This document shows positions 36,084-44,693 of a stretch of DNA of 64,000 nt, piece after piece. The stretch is from assembly GCA_965224275.1 (NCBI GenBank), contig CBDCYR010000001.1, positions 1 through 64,000 on the forward strand, in the 5' to 3' direction. The DNA is from CAUZWH01 sp965224275 (GTDB lineage: Bacteria; Pseudomonadota; Alphaproteobacteria; SHVV01). The notes beneath the pieces are model-generated. The model was not told the DNA's origin. It was given only the letters and a program-made list of their open reading frames with translations, and searched no databases. Made by a program: the position numbers and the translations under genes. Each line of letters opens with the position of its first letter. Within the stretch, counting starts at the first letter, position 1.

Positions 36084-36236
36084 CGAGTTGTCCTTCCCAA
36101 AAATAGAAGCTGGTTTCGGGGTATCGTGTACCGCGAGCGACAAAGCGGTACATAAACCAACCTGAATTGACCTCGCCGCGATGATTCACATTCTGTTTGC
36201 GATTGTGACCGATGGGGATGACGCGCCATTCCTTAG
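36084..36236 (-). repeat. host-gene duplication, downstream copy
   Basis: This 153-bp segment is identical to 36466-36620 apart from a 2-bp insertion in the other copy. It keeps the reading frame (GHNRKQNVNHRGEV). The two copies flank the IS5 fragment. Confidence 0.92.
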
Positions 36237-36465
36237 AGTCCGACTCGAAACTCTATGTTTGATAACAGTACCTTGCGAGCCGCCTTGTGAGGAGTCGGAT
36301 GTTGGCGACAAGAATCCATGCCTGTGCGGAGGCGATTGATTTCTCCCAATCCTTGGCCAGTCGACGGCATCGGTTGAGCCAGGTCGAAGGGCCTCTCGAC
36401 GACCCATCGTCTGGGCAGGAGCTCGAAGCCCTGGGCGGTGTCTGAGCGCTTGATGATCTCATAGA
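36237..36465 (-). mobile_element. truncated IS5-family copy (3' end only)
   Basis: About 226 bp correspond to 4633-4855 of the IS at 3948-4858, on the opposite strand, with only a substitution and a single inserted base (gcccttcgacctgg here, gaccttcgcctgg there). The insertion shifts the transposase frame after VVER. The right terminus of the IS is intact and abuts host sequence; the left three quarters of the element are missing. Confidence 0.92.
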
Positions 36466-36620
36466 CGAGTTGTCCTTCCCAAAAATAGAAGCTGGTTTCG
36501 GGGTATCGTGTACCGCGAGCGACAAAGCGGTACATAAACCAACCTGAATTGACCTCGCCGCGATGATTCACATTCTGTTTGCGTCATTGTGACCGATGGG
36601 GATGACGCGCCATTCCTTAG
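36466..36620 (-). repeat. host-gene duplication, upstream copy
   Basis: This 155-bp partner of 36084-36236 carries two extra bases near 36594 that create a frameshift and a stop after GHNDANRM. Its inner edge continues five bases further into host sequence (encoding Val-Tyr, as in the intact paralogue) before joining the IS fragment. Confidence 0.9.
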
Positions 36621-36812
36621 GCACATGAGCGCGAAATTTGCGCTGGGTCACCCCAAGCGGAAACTTAAGGAACAGGTCGATGTGGCCTTCGAGATCAGGA
36701 TAGGTCTTACTAACCGTTCCCGACCACACGTCGTTTGACATAAACAACAAAAGCAACCCGACAAGGGATGGGGCCATTCGTCTGGCGATAATTCCGATCC
36801 GCATAGCGCAAC

Positions 36813-37859
36813 CTATGGGTCCTGCTGCCAGACATCGGTGCCGGTCACGCATTCGGCGGTCGCCCGCAGGGCCGGTGCTAGTCGATCACGAAATTCCTCG
36901 CAAACACTGTCCTCAATATTCACGTTGGCAGTTTTGAACCTCTGGGTAACGGCGAGATCGTTTTCGTCTATGTAGTACAGATACGTATGGGCTTGGCGTT
37001 GTTTAGCTGCGTGCATATTCGCTTCGGTATCCGCGACGACATTGTTACCGACGTCCCCGTCGCACTGATAACCCTGGGCGGTCATTTCCTTTAGCTTGAG
37101 CTTGAGGACCTCTCGCGCTTTTTCCGTCGTCAATCCCCGCGTATCGATTTCCATTAGAATATTCTCGCCATCGCCGTCGGAGGAGGATCTACAGTACAAA
37201 CCCACGAGGGGACCGAGGTTCGGAGGCTGATCGGGCCTTCGGATAATCCACTTACGCCAAGCGGCATACTCCCTCGGTTTGTTGTGAACGATGTGGAGGA
37301 GTGCAAGCGGGCGTTCCGGGTACGGTAGCGAAGCGAAATTCTTGACATTAACAAGAGCCTTCTCTTGCCCAGCATTCCAGCTCTCGCTGTATACAACTTG
37401 GTTGGCGTATTTTTCCCCCGAGCCGTAAAGAGCCCTGAACCGAATAGCCGCGCTGACGCCAGCGTCGTAGTGGGCCTGGCCGAATTCCCTTTTGCTCGTG
37501 CGACTATCGAGCTCCGCGTAAACGAGTTTGCCCTCCCAAAAATAGAAATAAGTCCACGGAAAATAGGTGCCGCGAGCAAAGAAGGCGTAACCGAACCACC
37601 CCTTATTGATCTCACCACGAGCATTGGTGTTTTGCGGCAAATCGCCTGGCACGGGAGGAGCTATGTGCCAGGCCGTCGGCACGCGCGTACGAAACTCCCG
37701 CTGGGTCATGCCAAGCGGGAATTTGAAGAACATGGCGACATGTTCTTCGAGATCGGGAAAGGTTTTGGTGACGGTCCCGGCCCACGCGGCGCCTGAGGAC
37801 GACAACAGCACGATGGACAAAACAAACGCGACGACCCTAGGCAATACCACCCGACGCAT
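36813..37859 (-). CDS. secreted protein of unknown function (intact paralogue)
   Basis: ATG 37859 is chosen because it opens a clean signal peptide (MRRVVLPRVVAFVLSIVLL, cleaved near AWAG); an in-frame upstream start would only add polar residues. The mature part, about 325 residues, shows TVTKTFPDLEEHVAMFFKFP, GWFGYAFFARGTYFP, FYFWEGKLVYAELD, and a C-terminal block with ANMHAAKQRQAHTYLYYIDE and paired Cys (SVCEEF, AECVTG). I do not recognise a family. The broken paralogue begins 8 bp after its stop. Confidence 0.82.
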   Translation of the reverse strand: MRRVVLPRVVAFVLSIVLLSSSGAAWAGTVTKTFPDLEEHVAMFFKFPLGMTQREFRTRVPTAWHIAPPVPGDLPQNTNARGEINKGWFGYAFFARGTYFPWTYFYFWEGKLVYAELDSRTSKREFGQAHYDAGVSAAIRFRALYGSGEKYANQVVYSESWNAGQEKALVNVKNFASLPYPERPLALLHIVHNKPREYAAWRKWIIRRPDQPPNLGPLVGLYCRSSSDGDGENILMEIDTRGLTTEKAREVLKLKLKEMTAQGYQCDGDVGNNVVADTEANMHAAKQRQAHTYLYYIDENDLAVTQRFKTANVNIEDSVCEEFRDRLAPALRATAECVTGTDVWQQDP

Positions 37860-37884
37860 GTCAGCCCCTCTCGTATCGCGAGAT

Positions 37885-37903
37885 ATGTTCACGTTTTGAT
37901 CTA
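37885..37903 (+). repeat. 19-bp direct repeat bracketing the paralogue island, right copy
   Basis: Partner of 35323-35341 with one mismatch; it lies 26 bp upstream of the intact paralogue's start and may overlap its promoter. Confidence 0.65.
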
Positions 37904-38464
37904 AGTGTTCGCGACGCCACTTTCAAGACTTTTCGCAGACCTCAGCGAAAATCATCTTGACTGTCGATGGGTGGATTTATTGCTTGCGAGCCACTTTTGT
38001 GGCCGGCCTTGAAGCGCGACCCGTAGAAATCGAGTGTGATACCTTTGGAGACGCCATTCCGCTGGGGTTGCGGCGGCACGTGTATCTTAACCTCGTAACC
38101 GTGACGGCTTACGAACGGCGGCTGGAAATATGTTGAGTTGCTGGCATCGTTAATGATGCCTTCGAACGGCGTGTGAAATTTTCCGAATCCCGAATTTGGC
38201 GGGCTCTTGGACACCGTTTCGAAGACCGTCATGCGCTCACCGTTCTCGTTCAACGGGTACCACCTAATATCATAGTCGACGCCATCGATACCCCATGCTG
38301 CTCCTGAGAGATGGTCGATCCGGATCGGGCCCCGCACGATCCCGGGGGCGCTGCGTTTTTTATCTTCTCCCGCATTTGGTTTTGTCGTCGCGGGCTTCAC
38401 TTGCTTTTCCACGTAGCCGGAGTGACGGTTCCATTCCAAGGACGGTGGAAGTTCAAACTTTGGT

Positions 38465-38559
38465 GGGGGAGAGCCGGAACCAAATAGCCCACCGATAGTT
38501 TTACTGTCATGGTCGAAAATGTGCTCTGACCTCTCAATTGTATCGTCGCCGAATTTCTT
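38465..38559 (-). repeat. host duplication flanking the IS1595 remnant, downstream copy
   Basis: This 95-bp copy matches 38895-39010 but lacks 21 bp in two short deletions, so the frame is kept (ERSEHIFDHDSKTIGG against the fuller version in the other copy). Confidence 0.88.
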
Positions 38560-38894
38560 AATACTGGGTATCCACTTCGCTCTCGTATCTTAACCCTACA
38601 TTTGGCTTCCGAGGCTGCGATGACCGCCGACTATGCCCTTGTACGGCGGGACCGGCTCGTTTGCACCGCCTGCTGGACAGTCGGAAGAAAAGCAGGCCAC
38701 GAGCCTGCGAACGGCGGCGATTGAATCGGAAAGTGAACTCGTCGAGATAGTAGTCGAGATGGTCGGCATCGATGGCACCATGGTGGATGCCCAGCCACCA
38801 GCGATCAAGCAGAAGCCTTGGTTCGCCAGACCACTGTAGGCTGACCAGCCATCGGTTCGGACGGTCGCGCCAGGCGCCACGGTTGTTTGGATCA
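38560..38894 (-). mobile_element. IS1595-family (ISXO2-like) transposase remnant
   Basis: On the minus strand one frame reads TVAPGATVRTDGWSAYSGLA and another RWWLGIHHGAIDADHLDYYL followed by DEFTFRFNRRRSQARGLLFF. These are consecutive signatures of ISXO2-like transposases, now in different frames with the segment between them lost. Only the 3' third of a transposase gene is present, so it is dead. It lies between duplicated host segments exactly as the IS5 fragment does. Confidence 0.85.
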
Positions 38895-39010
38895 GGGGGA
38901 GAGCCGGAACCAAATAGCCCACCGATAGTTTTACGCCCCGGCCTCACCACATGGTCGAATGCGTTGCAAATGTGCTCTGACCTCTCAATTGTATCGTCGC
39001 CGAATTTCTT
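38895..39010 (-). repeat. host duplication flanking the IS1595 remnant, upstream copy
   Basis: This 116-bp partner of 38465-38559 encodes KKFGDDTIERSEHICNAFDH and GGLFGSGSPP before the frame passes into the IS remnant. Confidence 0.88.
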
Positions 39011-39587
39011 GACCCCGCGCCGTCGGCCATTACCTTTCCGGTGTAGCCAGTCAATACTTTGGGTGTTGCGAGCCCTGGCTGGCTGGCTGATCGCCTTGTT
39101 CAAGCTACCTCCAGCTAGCGAGTCATTGCCACGGCCAGACTGTGCGCCGGAGGATCCAAAGGCCGATTGGCCGTACAGACCGGCGGAGGGCTGTCCGAGA
39201 ACGATTCCGCCACCTCTCGCAAGTAGGAGACCGATTGGAACATGTGGCCGACGACCCCCACCGTCACCAGCTCCATTGTTCGCCGGTCCATCCGCTCCGC
39301 GTGCCACCAGCGCCGCGTTGATCGTTCGGACGGTCGGCCCGTCAGGCACCATCATGCCGTCGACGCGCAAACGCTTGTCGCGCTGGAAGGCCTCGATACC
39401 TTCGAACATTTCATCGTCAGTGAAGTCGGCAAAACCCCCAGTTGGTTTTTCGTAGTAGCCGAGGTCACTCAAGGCGCGCTTGGTGTCGAGGAGGTCGTCG
39501 GTGCGGATCGATTCGCCACGGTCGACCACTCTTTCAAGGTTGAGCTGAAACATTGTTGTATTCCGAATTATGCCTTCTATTTTGATA

Positions 39588-39603
39588 GGATAATATATTA
39601 TCC
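39588..39603. promoter_or_regulatory. AT-rich palindrome, candidate operator
   Basis: Perfect 16-bp palindrome ggataatatattatcc, followed by a near copy gataatttattatcc at about 39624-39638. It lies in the 150-bp AT-rich gap between the leftward peptidoglycan-binding gene and the rightward RidA gene, the usual place for a shared operator and promoter. No cognate regulator gene is adjacent. Confidence 0.6.
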
Positions 39604-39706
39604 ATTTATCAATTAGATTAATAGATAATTTATTATCCTTCTTTCTCGCCGTTTGACTCGGGCAAATCGACCCGCCGAGAATGCGGCCCAACACTGGGAG
39701 GATCGT

Positions 39707-40084
39707 ATGGGATTTGAAGTCGTCGAGACGCCGGGTCTACCGACCCCGGGGCAGTTCAGCCAGGTCGTTAAGAAGGGCAACTTCGTGTTCATTTCGGGAC
39801 AAACGGCCCCGAAATCGGCCAATGCGGGCAATCTCAATGCGCACGACCAGGCTCGCGAGATCTTCGACTATCTGAAAAGTGCCATCGGAGCAGCCGGCGG
39901 CACCATGGCCGATATCTGCAAGATCAACGTGTTCCTGACCGATGGCTCGCAGGTGCCGGCATTGAGCGAGCTACGACCGCAATATTTCGATCAGCCTTAT
40001 CCGGCCGCGACGACGGTCGTCGTCAACCGCCTGTTCCGGCCCGAACTGGTGATGGAGATCGAAGCCATCGCCATCCTTGACTGA
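39707..40084 (+). CDS. RidA/YjgF-family protein (single domain)
   Basis: ATG 39707 follows gggagga and gives 125 residues starting MGFEVVETPGLPTPGQFSQV. The fold motifs are KKGNFVFISGQTAP, MADICKINVFLTD and LVMEIEAIAILD. At the position of the catalytic Arg of true RidA (PARSTVEV) this protein reads PAATTVVV, so it probably belongs to a non-deaminase Rid subgroup. The cyclodeaminase-like gene follows by 51 bp, suggesting joint work on imines or enamines. Confidence 0.9.
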   Translation: MGFEVVETPGLPTPGQFSQVVKKGNFVFISGQTAPKSANAGNLNAHDQAREIFDYLKSAIGAAGGTMADICKINVFLTDGSQVPALSELRPQYFDQPYPAATTVVVNRLFRPELVMEIEAIAILD

Positions 40085-40135
40085 ACACCCAACCAGCCAC
40101 CCAACACACTAATAAGAGAAAAAGGGAAACTAACC

Positions 40136-41152
40136 GTGGCGCAAGACGGACTTCTATTCGTGTCCTACCAGGAAACGCTGGAGCTGTTCGGAGCAGCCGA
40201 TGCAATGCGCATTGTCGAGGACGTCTACCACATGCACGCCAAGGGCTCGGTGGTATTTTCCGGCCCGCCCAGCTTCAAGCTCGACGACGATGAGTTCAAC
40301 AATCACTGGCACGTCAAGGGCTGCCTATTGAAGGACATCCCGGTCGCCGGCACTCGGATGTATTCCTATTTCGACGATGGTGATCGCAGCACCGTCGGCA
40401 CCCTCGATTCAACTCGTTATGTCGTGCTGAACGACCCCAACACCAGTATCCCACTCGCGATCGTCGACGAGCATTGGAGTTATGCGTTGCGCAGCACCGC
40501 CGCTTCTGTGATCGCCTGCAAGTGGCTCGCCAATATGGACGCCAAGGTGTGCGGCGTTGTCGGTGTGGGGATGATGGGCAAAACTGGGCTCGACTGTTTA
40601 TCAACGATGTTTGATTTCGAGGAAATTCGTTGCACGTCGCGGCGCAAGGAAACCCGCGACGCGTTCGCGCGACACTACAGCGAAAAACTCGGCACCAAAG
40701 TGGTTACGGTCGATACTCCAGAGGAAGCCGTGCGCGGCGCCGATATCGTCGTTGGCGGCACCACCTCGACCGACATCGTCTCGCGCGCCGATTGGGTCAA
40801 GCCGGGATGTACGTTTCTATCGCTTGCCCGCAAGGAGCTCGATCCCGCCGGTTGGCCGGCAATGGACAAAGCGGTGCTCGATAGCTACGACCTCAACATG
40901 CTGAACAAGCCGTTCCGGGAAATGGTCGAGGCCGGATACTTTTCACGCGAAGCCATGCATGGCGAGATCTGGGAGATTGTTTCGGGCCAGAAACCGGGGC
41001 GCGAACGGCCAGACGAACGGATCCTCATTCATACCACCGGACTGGTATCGCAAGATGTCGCCATCGCCCACTGGATTTACCAACAGGCTAAAGAGCGCGG
41101 GATGGGTACCTTGCTGCCGCTCGCGCACCTGCAGGATGGCGCTAACGCGTAG
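40136..41152 (+). CDS. ornithine cyclodeaminase/mu-crystallin family protein
   Basis: A GTG start at 40136 gives 338 residues. The N-terminal substrate domain (VSYQETLELFGAADAMRIVE, GTRMYSYFDDGDRSTVGTLD) is followed by a Rossmann domain with VCGVVGVGMMGKTGLDCL and EEIRCTSRRKETRDAFA, then GADIVVGGTTS. Family members reduce or form cyclic imines and ketimines with NAD(P), or lyse amino acids. With RidA upstream, imine metabolism is a fair guess. Confidence 0.88.
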   Translation: MAQDGLLFVSYQETLELFGAADAMRIVEDVYHMHAKGSVVFSGPPSFKLDDDEFNNHWHVKGCLLKDIPVAGTRMYSYFDDGDRSTVGTLDSTRYVVLNDPNTSIPLAIVDEHWSYALRSTAASVIACKWLANMDAKVCGVVGVGMMGKTGLDCLSTMFDFEEIRCTSRRKETRDAFARHYSEKLGTKVVTVDTPEEAVRGADIVVGGTTSTDIVSRADWVKPGCTFLSLARKELDPAGWPAMDKAVLDSYDLNMLNKPFREMVEAGYFSREAMHGEIWEIVSGQKPGRERPDERILIHTTGLVSQDVAIAHWIYQQAKERGMGTLLPLAHLQDGANA

Positions 41153-41169
41153 CGGCGATTCGCTCAGCG

Positions 41170-42372
41170 CTATCCGGCTCGGCGCGGGCGAATGACCACG
41201 TAAAACAGTACCGTAAGAACGGCACTGGCAGCGAAGGTGCCGGCCATGGGCCACGCCGTGCCATCGTGGAAATGCGCGGCAACCGCGACCGCCAGCGCCC
41301 CGCCCCCCATCTCGAGGGCGCCCAGTACCGCCGCCGCACTGCCACCGCCGCCGGGCGCTTCTTCCAACGCACGCATCGGCGCGCTGGCAAAGAACAAGCC
41401 CAGCGCAAACGCGTAGATCGAGATCGACGCGGTAATCGGCACAGTGGATTCCCAGCCCAATGCCAGCGTCGCCGGTAGCATCAAGCCGCCGACCAGAATG
41501 AAAATCAATCCATACTGCAGAAGCCGCTCAACGCCGAGACGCCCGACACAGCGGTTGGCAAACAGGCTGCCGAAGAAAAATGCCGTGACGATCGCCGCCT
41601 GGAAAAATCCATAGTGCTCGGTACGAACGCCGAGGCGATCGATGTAGAGAAATGGGCCCTGGGTGATGAACACGAACAGAGGGCCCAAAACCGCGCCGGT
41701 CGAGAGGGCATAACGCATATAACCGCGATGCGTGAACAGCTCGACGTAGTCGCCGACGAGGCGCCTTGGCTTGAGGGCGTCACGGTCGGGAATCGTTGTT
41801 TCGGGGAGGAAGCGCCAGACCAGCAGGGTGACCACTAGAGCGAGGATCGTCAGCAGATAGAAATTCGCTCGCCACCCCAGCCAGACATGGATGAAGCCGC
41901 CGATGATCGGTGCGATTGCCGGCACGATCGCAATCGACATTCCGAACACCGCCAGGATGCGCGCACCGCTTGGCCCATCGTAGACATCACGGATGACGGC
42001 GAGCGCGATAACGGCTTCGGCGCACACCGCGAGCCCCTGAAACGTGCGCGCCACGATCAGGGCGTCGATCGACCACGCCAGCGCGCAGGCCAGGCTGAAC
42101 ACCACCGCTGCGCCCATGCCGCCGATCATTACCGGGCGCCGGCCAAATCGCTCGGACATGGGACCGTGCACCAATTGGCCGAGCGCGTAGCCCACTAGAT
42201 TGAACATCATCGTGTGTTGGACGGTCTTGGCGTCAGTGCCGAAGATGGCCGGAAGATGCGGCAGACTTGGTGCGTAGAGGTCTGTCGTCATTATGCTGAC
42301 GCTGCTCGCAGCAATCAGGATTGCCGGGATAATCGGCGACGGTCGCACCGCCTTCATCGTCGGGGACGTCAA
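41170..42372 (-). CDS. MFS drug exporter, Bcr/CflA type
   Basis: The 400-residue protein has twelve helices with the Bcr/CflA signatures TTDLYAPSLPHLPAIFG in helix 1, GPMSERFGRRPVMIGG (MFS motif A) after helix 2 and IIGGFIHVWLGWRANFYLL in helix 5. It exports small toxic molecules or sulfonamide/bicyclomycin-like drugs by proton exchange. It is the last of three leftward genes, after the EamA transporter and the P450. Confidence 0.92.
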   Translation of the reverse strand: MTSPTMKAVRPSPIIPAILIAASSVSIMTTDLYAPSLPHLPAIFGTDAKTVQHTMMFNLVGYALGQLVHGPMSERFGRRPVMIGGMGAAVVFSLACALAWSIDALIVARTFQGLAVCAEAVIALAVIRDVYDGPSGARILAVFGMSIAIVPAIAPIIGGFIHVWLGWRANFYLLTILALVVTLLVWRFLPETTIPDRDALKPRRLVGDYVELFTHRGYMRYALSTGAVLGPLFVFITQGPFLYIDRLGVRTEHYGFFQAAIVTAFFFGSLFANRCVGRLGVERLLQYGLIFILVGGLMLPATLALGWESTVPITASISIYAFALGLFFASAPMRALEEAPGGGGSAAAVLGALEMGGGALAVAVAAHFHDGTAWPMAGTFAASAVLTVLFYVVIRPRRAG

Positions 42373-42419
42373 ACTGGTTTCTTACGCGAGTCGTGAAACA
42401 CGCAAGCCTCGACCAGGCG

Positions 42420-43631
42420 TCAGACGGACGTAAATTTCACGTTCAGCGTACGCAGGCCGCGTAGCACCAGCGAGTCGCTCCAATCAGGCGCGCGATCCAC
42501 GAGTTCAAAAGAAGAGAACCGTCGCAGCAGCGCGGGCAGCGCGATTTCGCCTTCGAGCCGGGCCAGCGGTGCGCCTAAGCAAAAGTGGATGCCCGCGCCA
42601 AACGTGATGGCCGGATTGGGGTGTCGCGCGAGATCGAAGTGCTCGGGCTCTACGAACCTGCGCGGATCGCGGTTGGCCGCATTCACCATCGCGAATACAC
42701 GCTGCCCCGGTTTGAGTTCGGCCCCATGCATCGAGGTCGCCTCGGCCACGACACGGGTCATGGCCCCCGATGGGCCTTGATAGCGCAATACTTCCTCCAC
42801 CGCGGTTGCCGCGAGCGCGGGCTCATCACGGAGTAACGTCATCTGGTCGCGGTGGCGGATCAACTCCAACAGCCCGTTGCCGATCAGATTTGTGGTGGTC
42901 TCGTGGCCAGCGAACAACATCAGAATGGCAGCCGCGATCAACTCATCCTCGGTGAGTCGCTCGCCATTGGCGGCGGGTTGCATCAAATCGCTCAGCATGT
43001 CTTCGGTCGGCGCCTCCCGGCGCGCTTCGATCATGCGTCGGAAATAGTCCGACATGGCAGCGATACCGGCGTCGGCGCGACGGGCTTTGTCCGCCGACAG
43101 CAAGCCCGAGCCAACAAAAATCGCAATTTCATCAGACCACTCGCGGACGCGGTCGATTTCGTCGAGCGGCGTGCCCAGCATCACCATGATTACCGATGCC
43201 GGCAGGGGGTAGGCGAAATCAGCGATGATATCGGCTTCAACGTTATCTTGGAGCCCGTCCAAAAACTGATCGACCAACGTCTCGATGTGCGGGCGCATGG
43301 CTGCAAACCGCAGTGCGAAGGCGCGGTTCATCACGGCGCGTAACTTTGTGTGCAGCGGCGGATCGTTGAATACCGACCAGGGCGTCAGATAGCGCTCCAA
43401 CTGGCGGATCTCGGCACGGGCAGCAGGCGGCTGATGCTCGAAATAGGGTCGCAACCGATCAGCTGAAAACCGTTTATCTGTGAGCGCTTCGCGCACATCG
43501 GCGTAACGGGTGAGAACCCAGCCGCCCAGCGAATCGCTCCAATGGGCGGGATCTGAGTCCTGCAGATCACGGAAAATGGGATACGGATCGGCGATGACAG
43601 CCGGATCGCGTGGTTGGTAATCGACGCTCAT
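42420..43631 (-). CDS. cytochrome P450
   Basis: The 403-residue soluble bacterial P450 has the I-helix oxygen-binding motif LFAGHETTTN, the K-helix ExxR (EEVLRYQG), and the heme-ligand loop FGAGIHFCLGAPLAR with the axial Cys. It hydroxylates a small substrate using a ferredoxin and reductase that are not in the window. It lies between exporters in a leftward trio, so its product or substrate may be exported. Confidence 0.95.
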   Translation of the reverse strand: MSVDYQPRDPAVIADPYPIFRDLQDSDPAHWSDSLGGWVLTRYADVREALTDKRFSADRLRPYFEHQPPAARAEIRQLERYLTPWSVFNDPPLHTKLRAVMNRAFALRFAAMRPHIETLVDQFLDGLQDNVEADIIADFAYPLPASVIMVMLGTPLDEIDRVREWSDEIAIFVGSGLLSADKARRADAGIAAMSDYFRRMIEARREAPTEDMLSDLMQPAANGERLTEDELIAAAILMLFAGHETTTNLIGNGLLELIRHRDQMTLLRDEPALAATAVEEVLRYQGPSGAMTRVVAEATSMHGAELKPGQRVFAMVNAANRDPRRFVEPEHFDLARHPNPAITFGAGIHFCLGAPLARLEGEIALPALLRRFSSFELVDRAPDWSDSLVLRGLRTLNVKFTSV

Positions 43632-43640
43632 CGCTGGTGG

Positions 43641-44561
43641 TTATGGATCGGTTTTATTCCGAATTCGCGGCCGCAGCCGCTGGGTCTCACGGTAACCAAT
43701 ATACGTCGTGCTCGCGAACACCAAAACACCGCCGATCCACGCCGCCACGGTGGGTATCTCAGCAAAGAACACAAACCCGATCGAGGTCGCCCAGATCAGC
43801 CGCAGAAAATCAAACGGGAGAACGGTTGTGCTCGGCGCGATTCGCAGCGCAGCCACCACGGCATAGTTTGCCCCGACCCCGCACACACCGATCGCAACCA
43901 GCCATATCAACTGATCGGCGGTCGGCCATTGCCACACGAACAGGGCTGGGATAGCCGAGACCGGTGTCAACAAAATCGACATGTAGGCCACGATGGTCAT
44001 CGGCGAATCCGTGCGCCCCAAGATCTTGGTGATGATCAACCCAAGACCCCAGACCGCGGAACCCGCCAGTACGATGAGTGCGCCGACATTGATATCGCCG
44101 ATGCCGGGTTGCAGGATGACCAGCGCGCCCGCGAAGCCGGCGAGGACCGCGATCCAGCGCCGCAGGCCCATTCTTTCGGCCAGAATCAAAACCGCGAAGA
44201 ATGAGGCGAACAGCGGCGTCGAGAAACTCATCGCCGTCACCACGTTGAGGGGCGTGAAGCTCAGTGCGATGAAAAATGCGTACATTGAGCCAACGTGCAG
44301 AAGGCCGCGGAGAGCGTGAAGATCAAAGCGTTTCGTCTTCAATTGCCCAACGCCAGCCCGCAGCAGGAACCAGGGCATGAACACGACGAGGGCAATGAAG
44401 TTGCGAAAAAAGGTCACTTCCAGCGGATGGATGTCCGCGGATACCTGGCGGACGCAAGCCTGCATAATCGAGATTCCAAGTGTCCACAGCAGCGCGAGCA
44501 CAACCGCACGCGCCAGGCTCACTGTGCTTGATGATGCGGGCTCGGAAGATGAAGCAGTCAT
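43641..44561 (-). CDS. EamA/DMT-family transporter
   Basis: The 306-residue protein has about ten helices in two EamA repeats, with VTFFRNFIALVVFMPWFLL and FTPLNVVTAMSFSTPLFASFFAVLILAE in the first and ALRIAPSTTVLPFDFLRLIW in the second. It is the first gene of the leftward trio, 9 bp from the P450. Probable metabolite exporter. Confidence 0.9.
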   Translation of the reverse strand: MTASSSEPASSSTVSLARAVVLALLWTLGISIMQACVRQVSADIHPLEVTFFRNFIALVVFMPWFLLRAGVGQLKTKRFDLHALRGLLHVGSMYAFFIALSFTPLNVVTAMSFSTPLFASFFAVLILAERMGLRRWIAVLAGFAGALVILQPGIGDINVGALIVLAGSAVWGLGLIITKILGRTDSPMTIVAYMSILLTPVSAIPALFVWQWPTADQLIWLVAIGVCGVGANYAVVAALRIAPSTTVLPFDFLRLIWATSIGFVFFAEIPTVAAWIGGVLVFASTTYIGYRETQRLRPRIRNKTDP

Positions 44562-44693
44562 ACGGCGGGGTCGAACGCGATCGCTTTGCGGGCGATCACG
44601 CTAGCCTAGCTCGAATTCATCGGTACGACTTGAAATCCTTGCTCACGATGGAGGCTGCCCACTACACTCTGGCGCCTTTCCAAGGACCGACCC

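Larger units (their letters stand above)
35362..36804 (-). pseudogene. secreted-protein paralogue broken by an IS5 fragment
   Basis: The 5' part starts at ATG 36804 with a signal peptide (MRIGIIARRMAPSLVGLLLL) and GTVSKTYPDLEGHIDLFLKF, and the 3' part (36189 to 35362, 275 residues) ends SAECITGTAVWQNAP. Both halves align with the intact neighbour at 36813-37859. Between them lies a truncated IS5 copy flanked by a 153-bp duplication of host sequence; the upstream duplicate also carries a 2-bp insertion that shifts the frame after GHN. The gene can no longer make a full product. Function of the family is unknown. Confidence 0.85.
37942..39553 (-). pseudogene. peptidoglycan-binding-domain protein broken by an IS1595 remnant
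   Basis: ATG 39553 opens MFQLNLERVVDRGESIRTDD and a peptidoglycan-binding-like helical domain (LLDTKRALSDLGYYEKPTGG, IEAFQRDKRLRVDGMMVPDG, TVRTINAAL), then a glycine-rich linker. At 38895 the frame runs into transposase sequence. The C-terminal part resumes at about 38559 and continues in one frame to 37942 (HLSGAAWGIDGVDYDIRWYP, FYGSRFKAG). Rejoining the halves without the insert would give roughly 390 residues. The protein probably acted at the cell envelope; the C-terminal domain is unrecognised. Confidence 0.82.
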
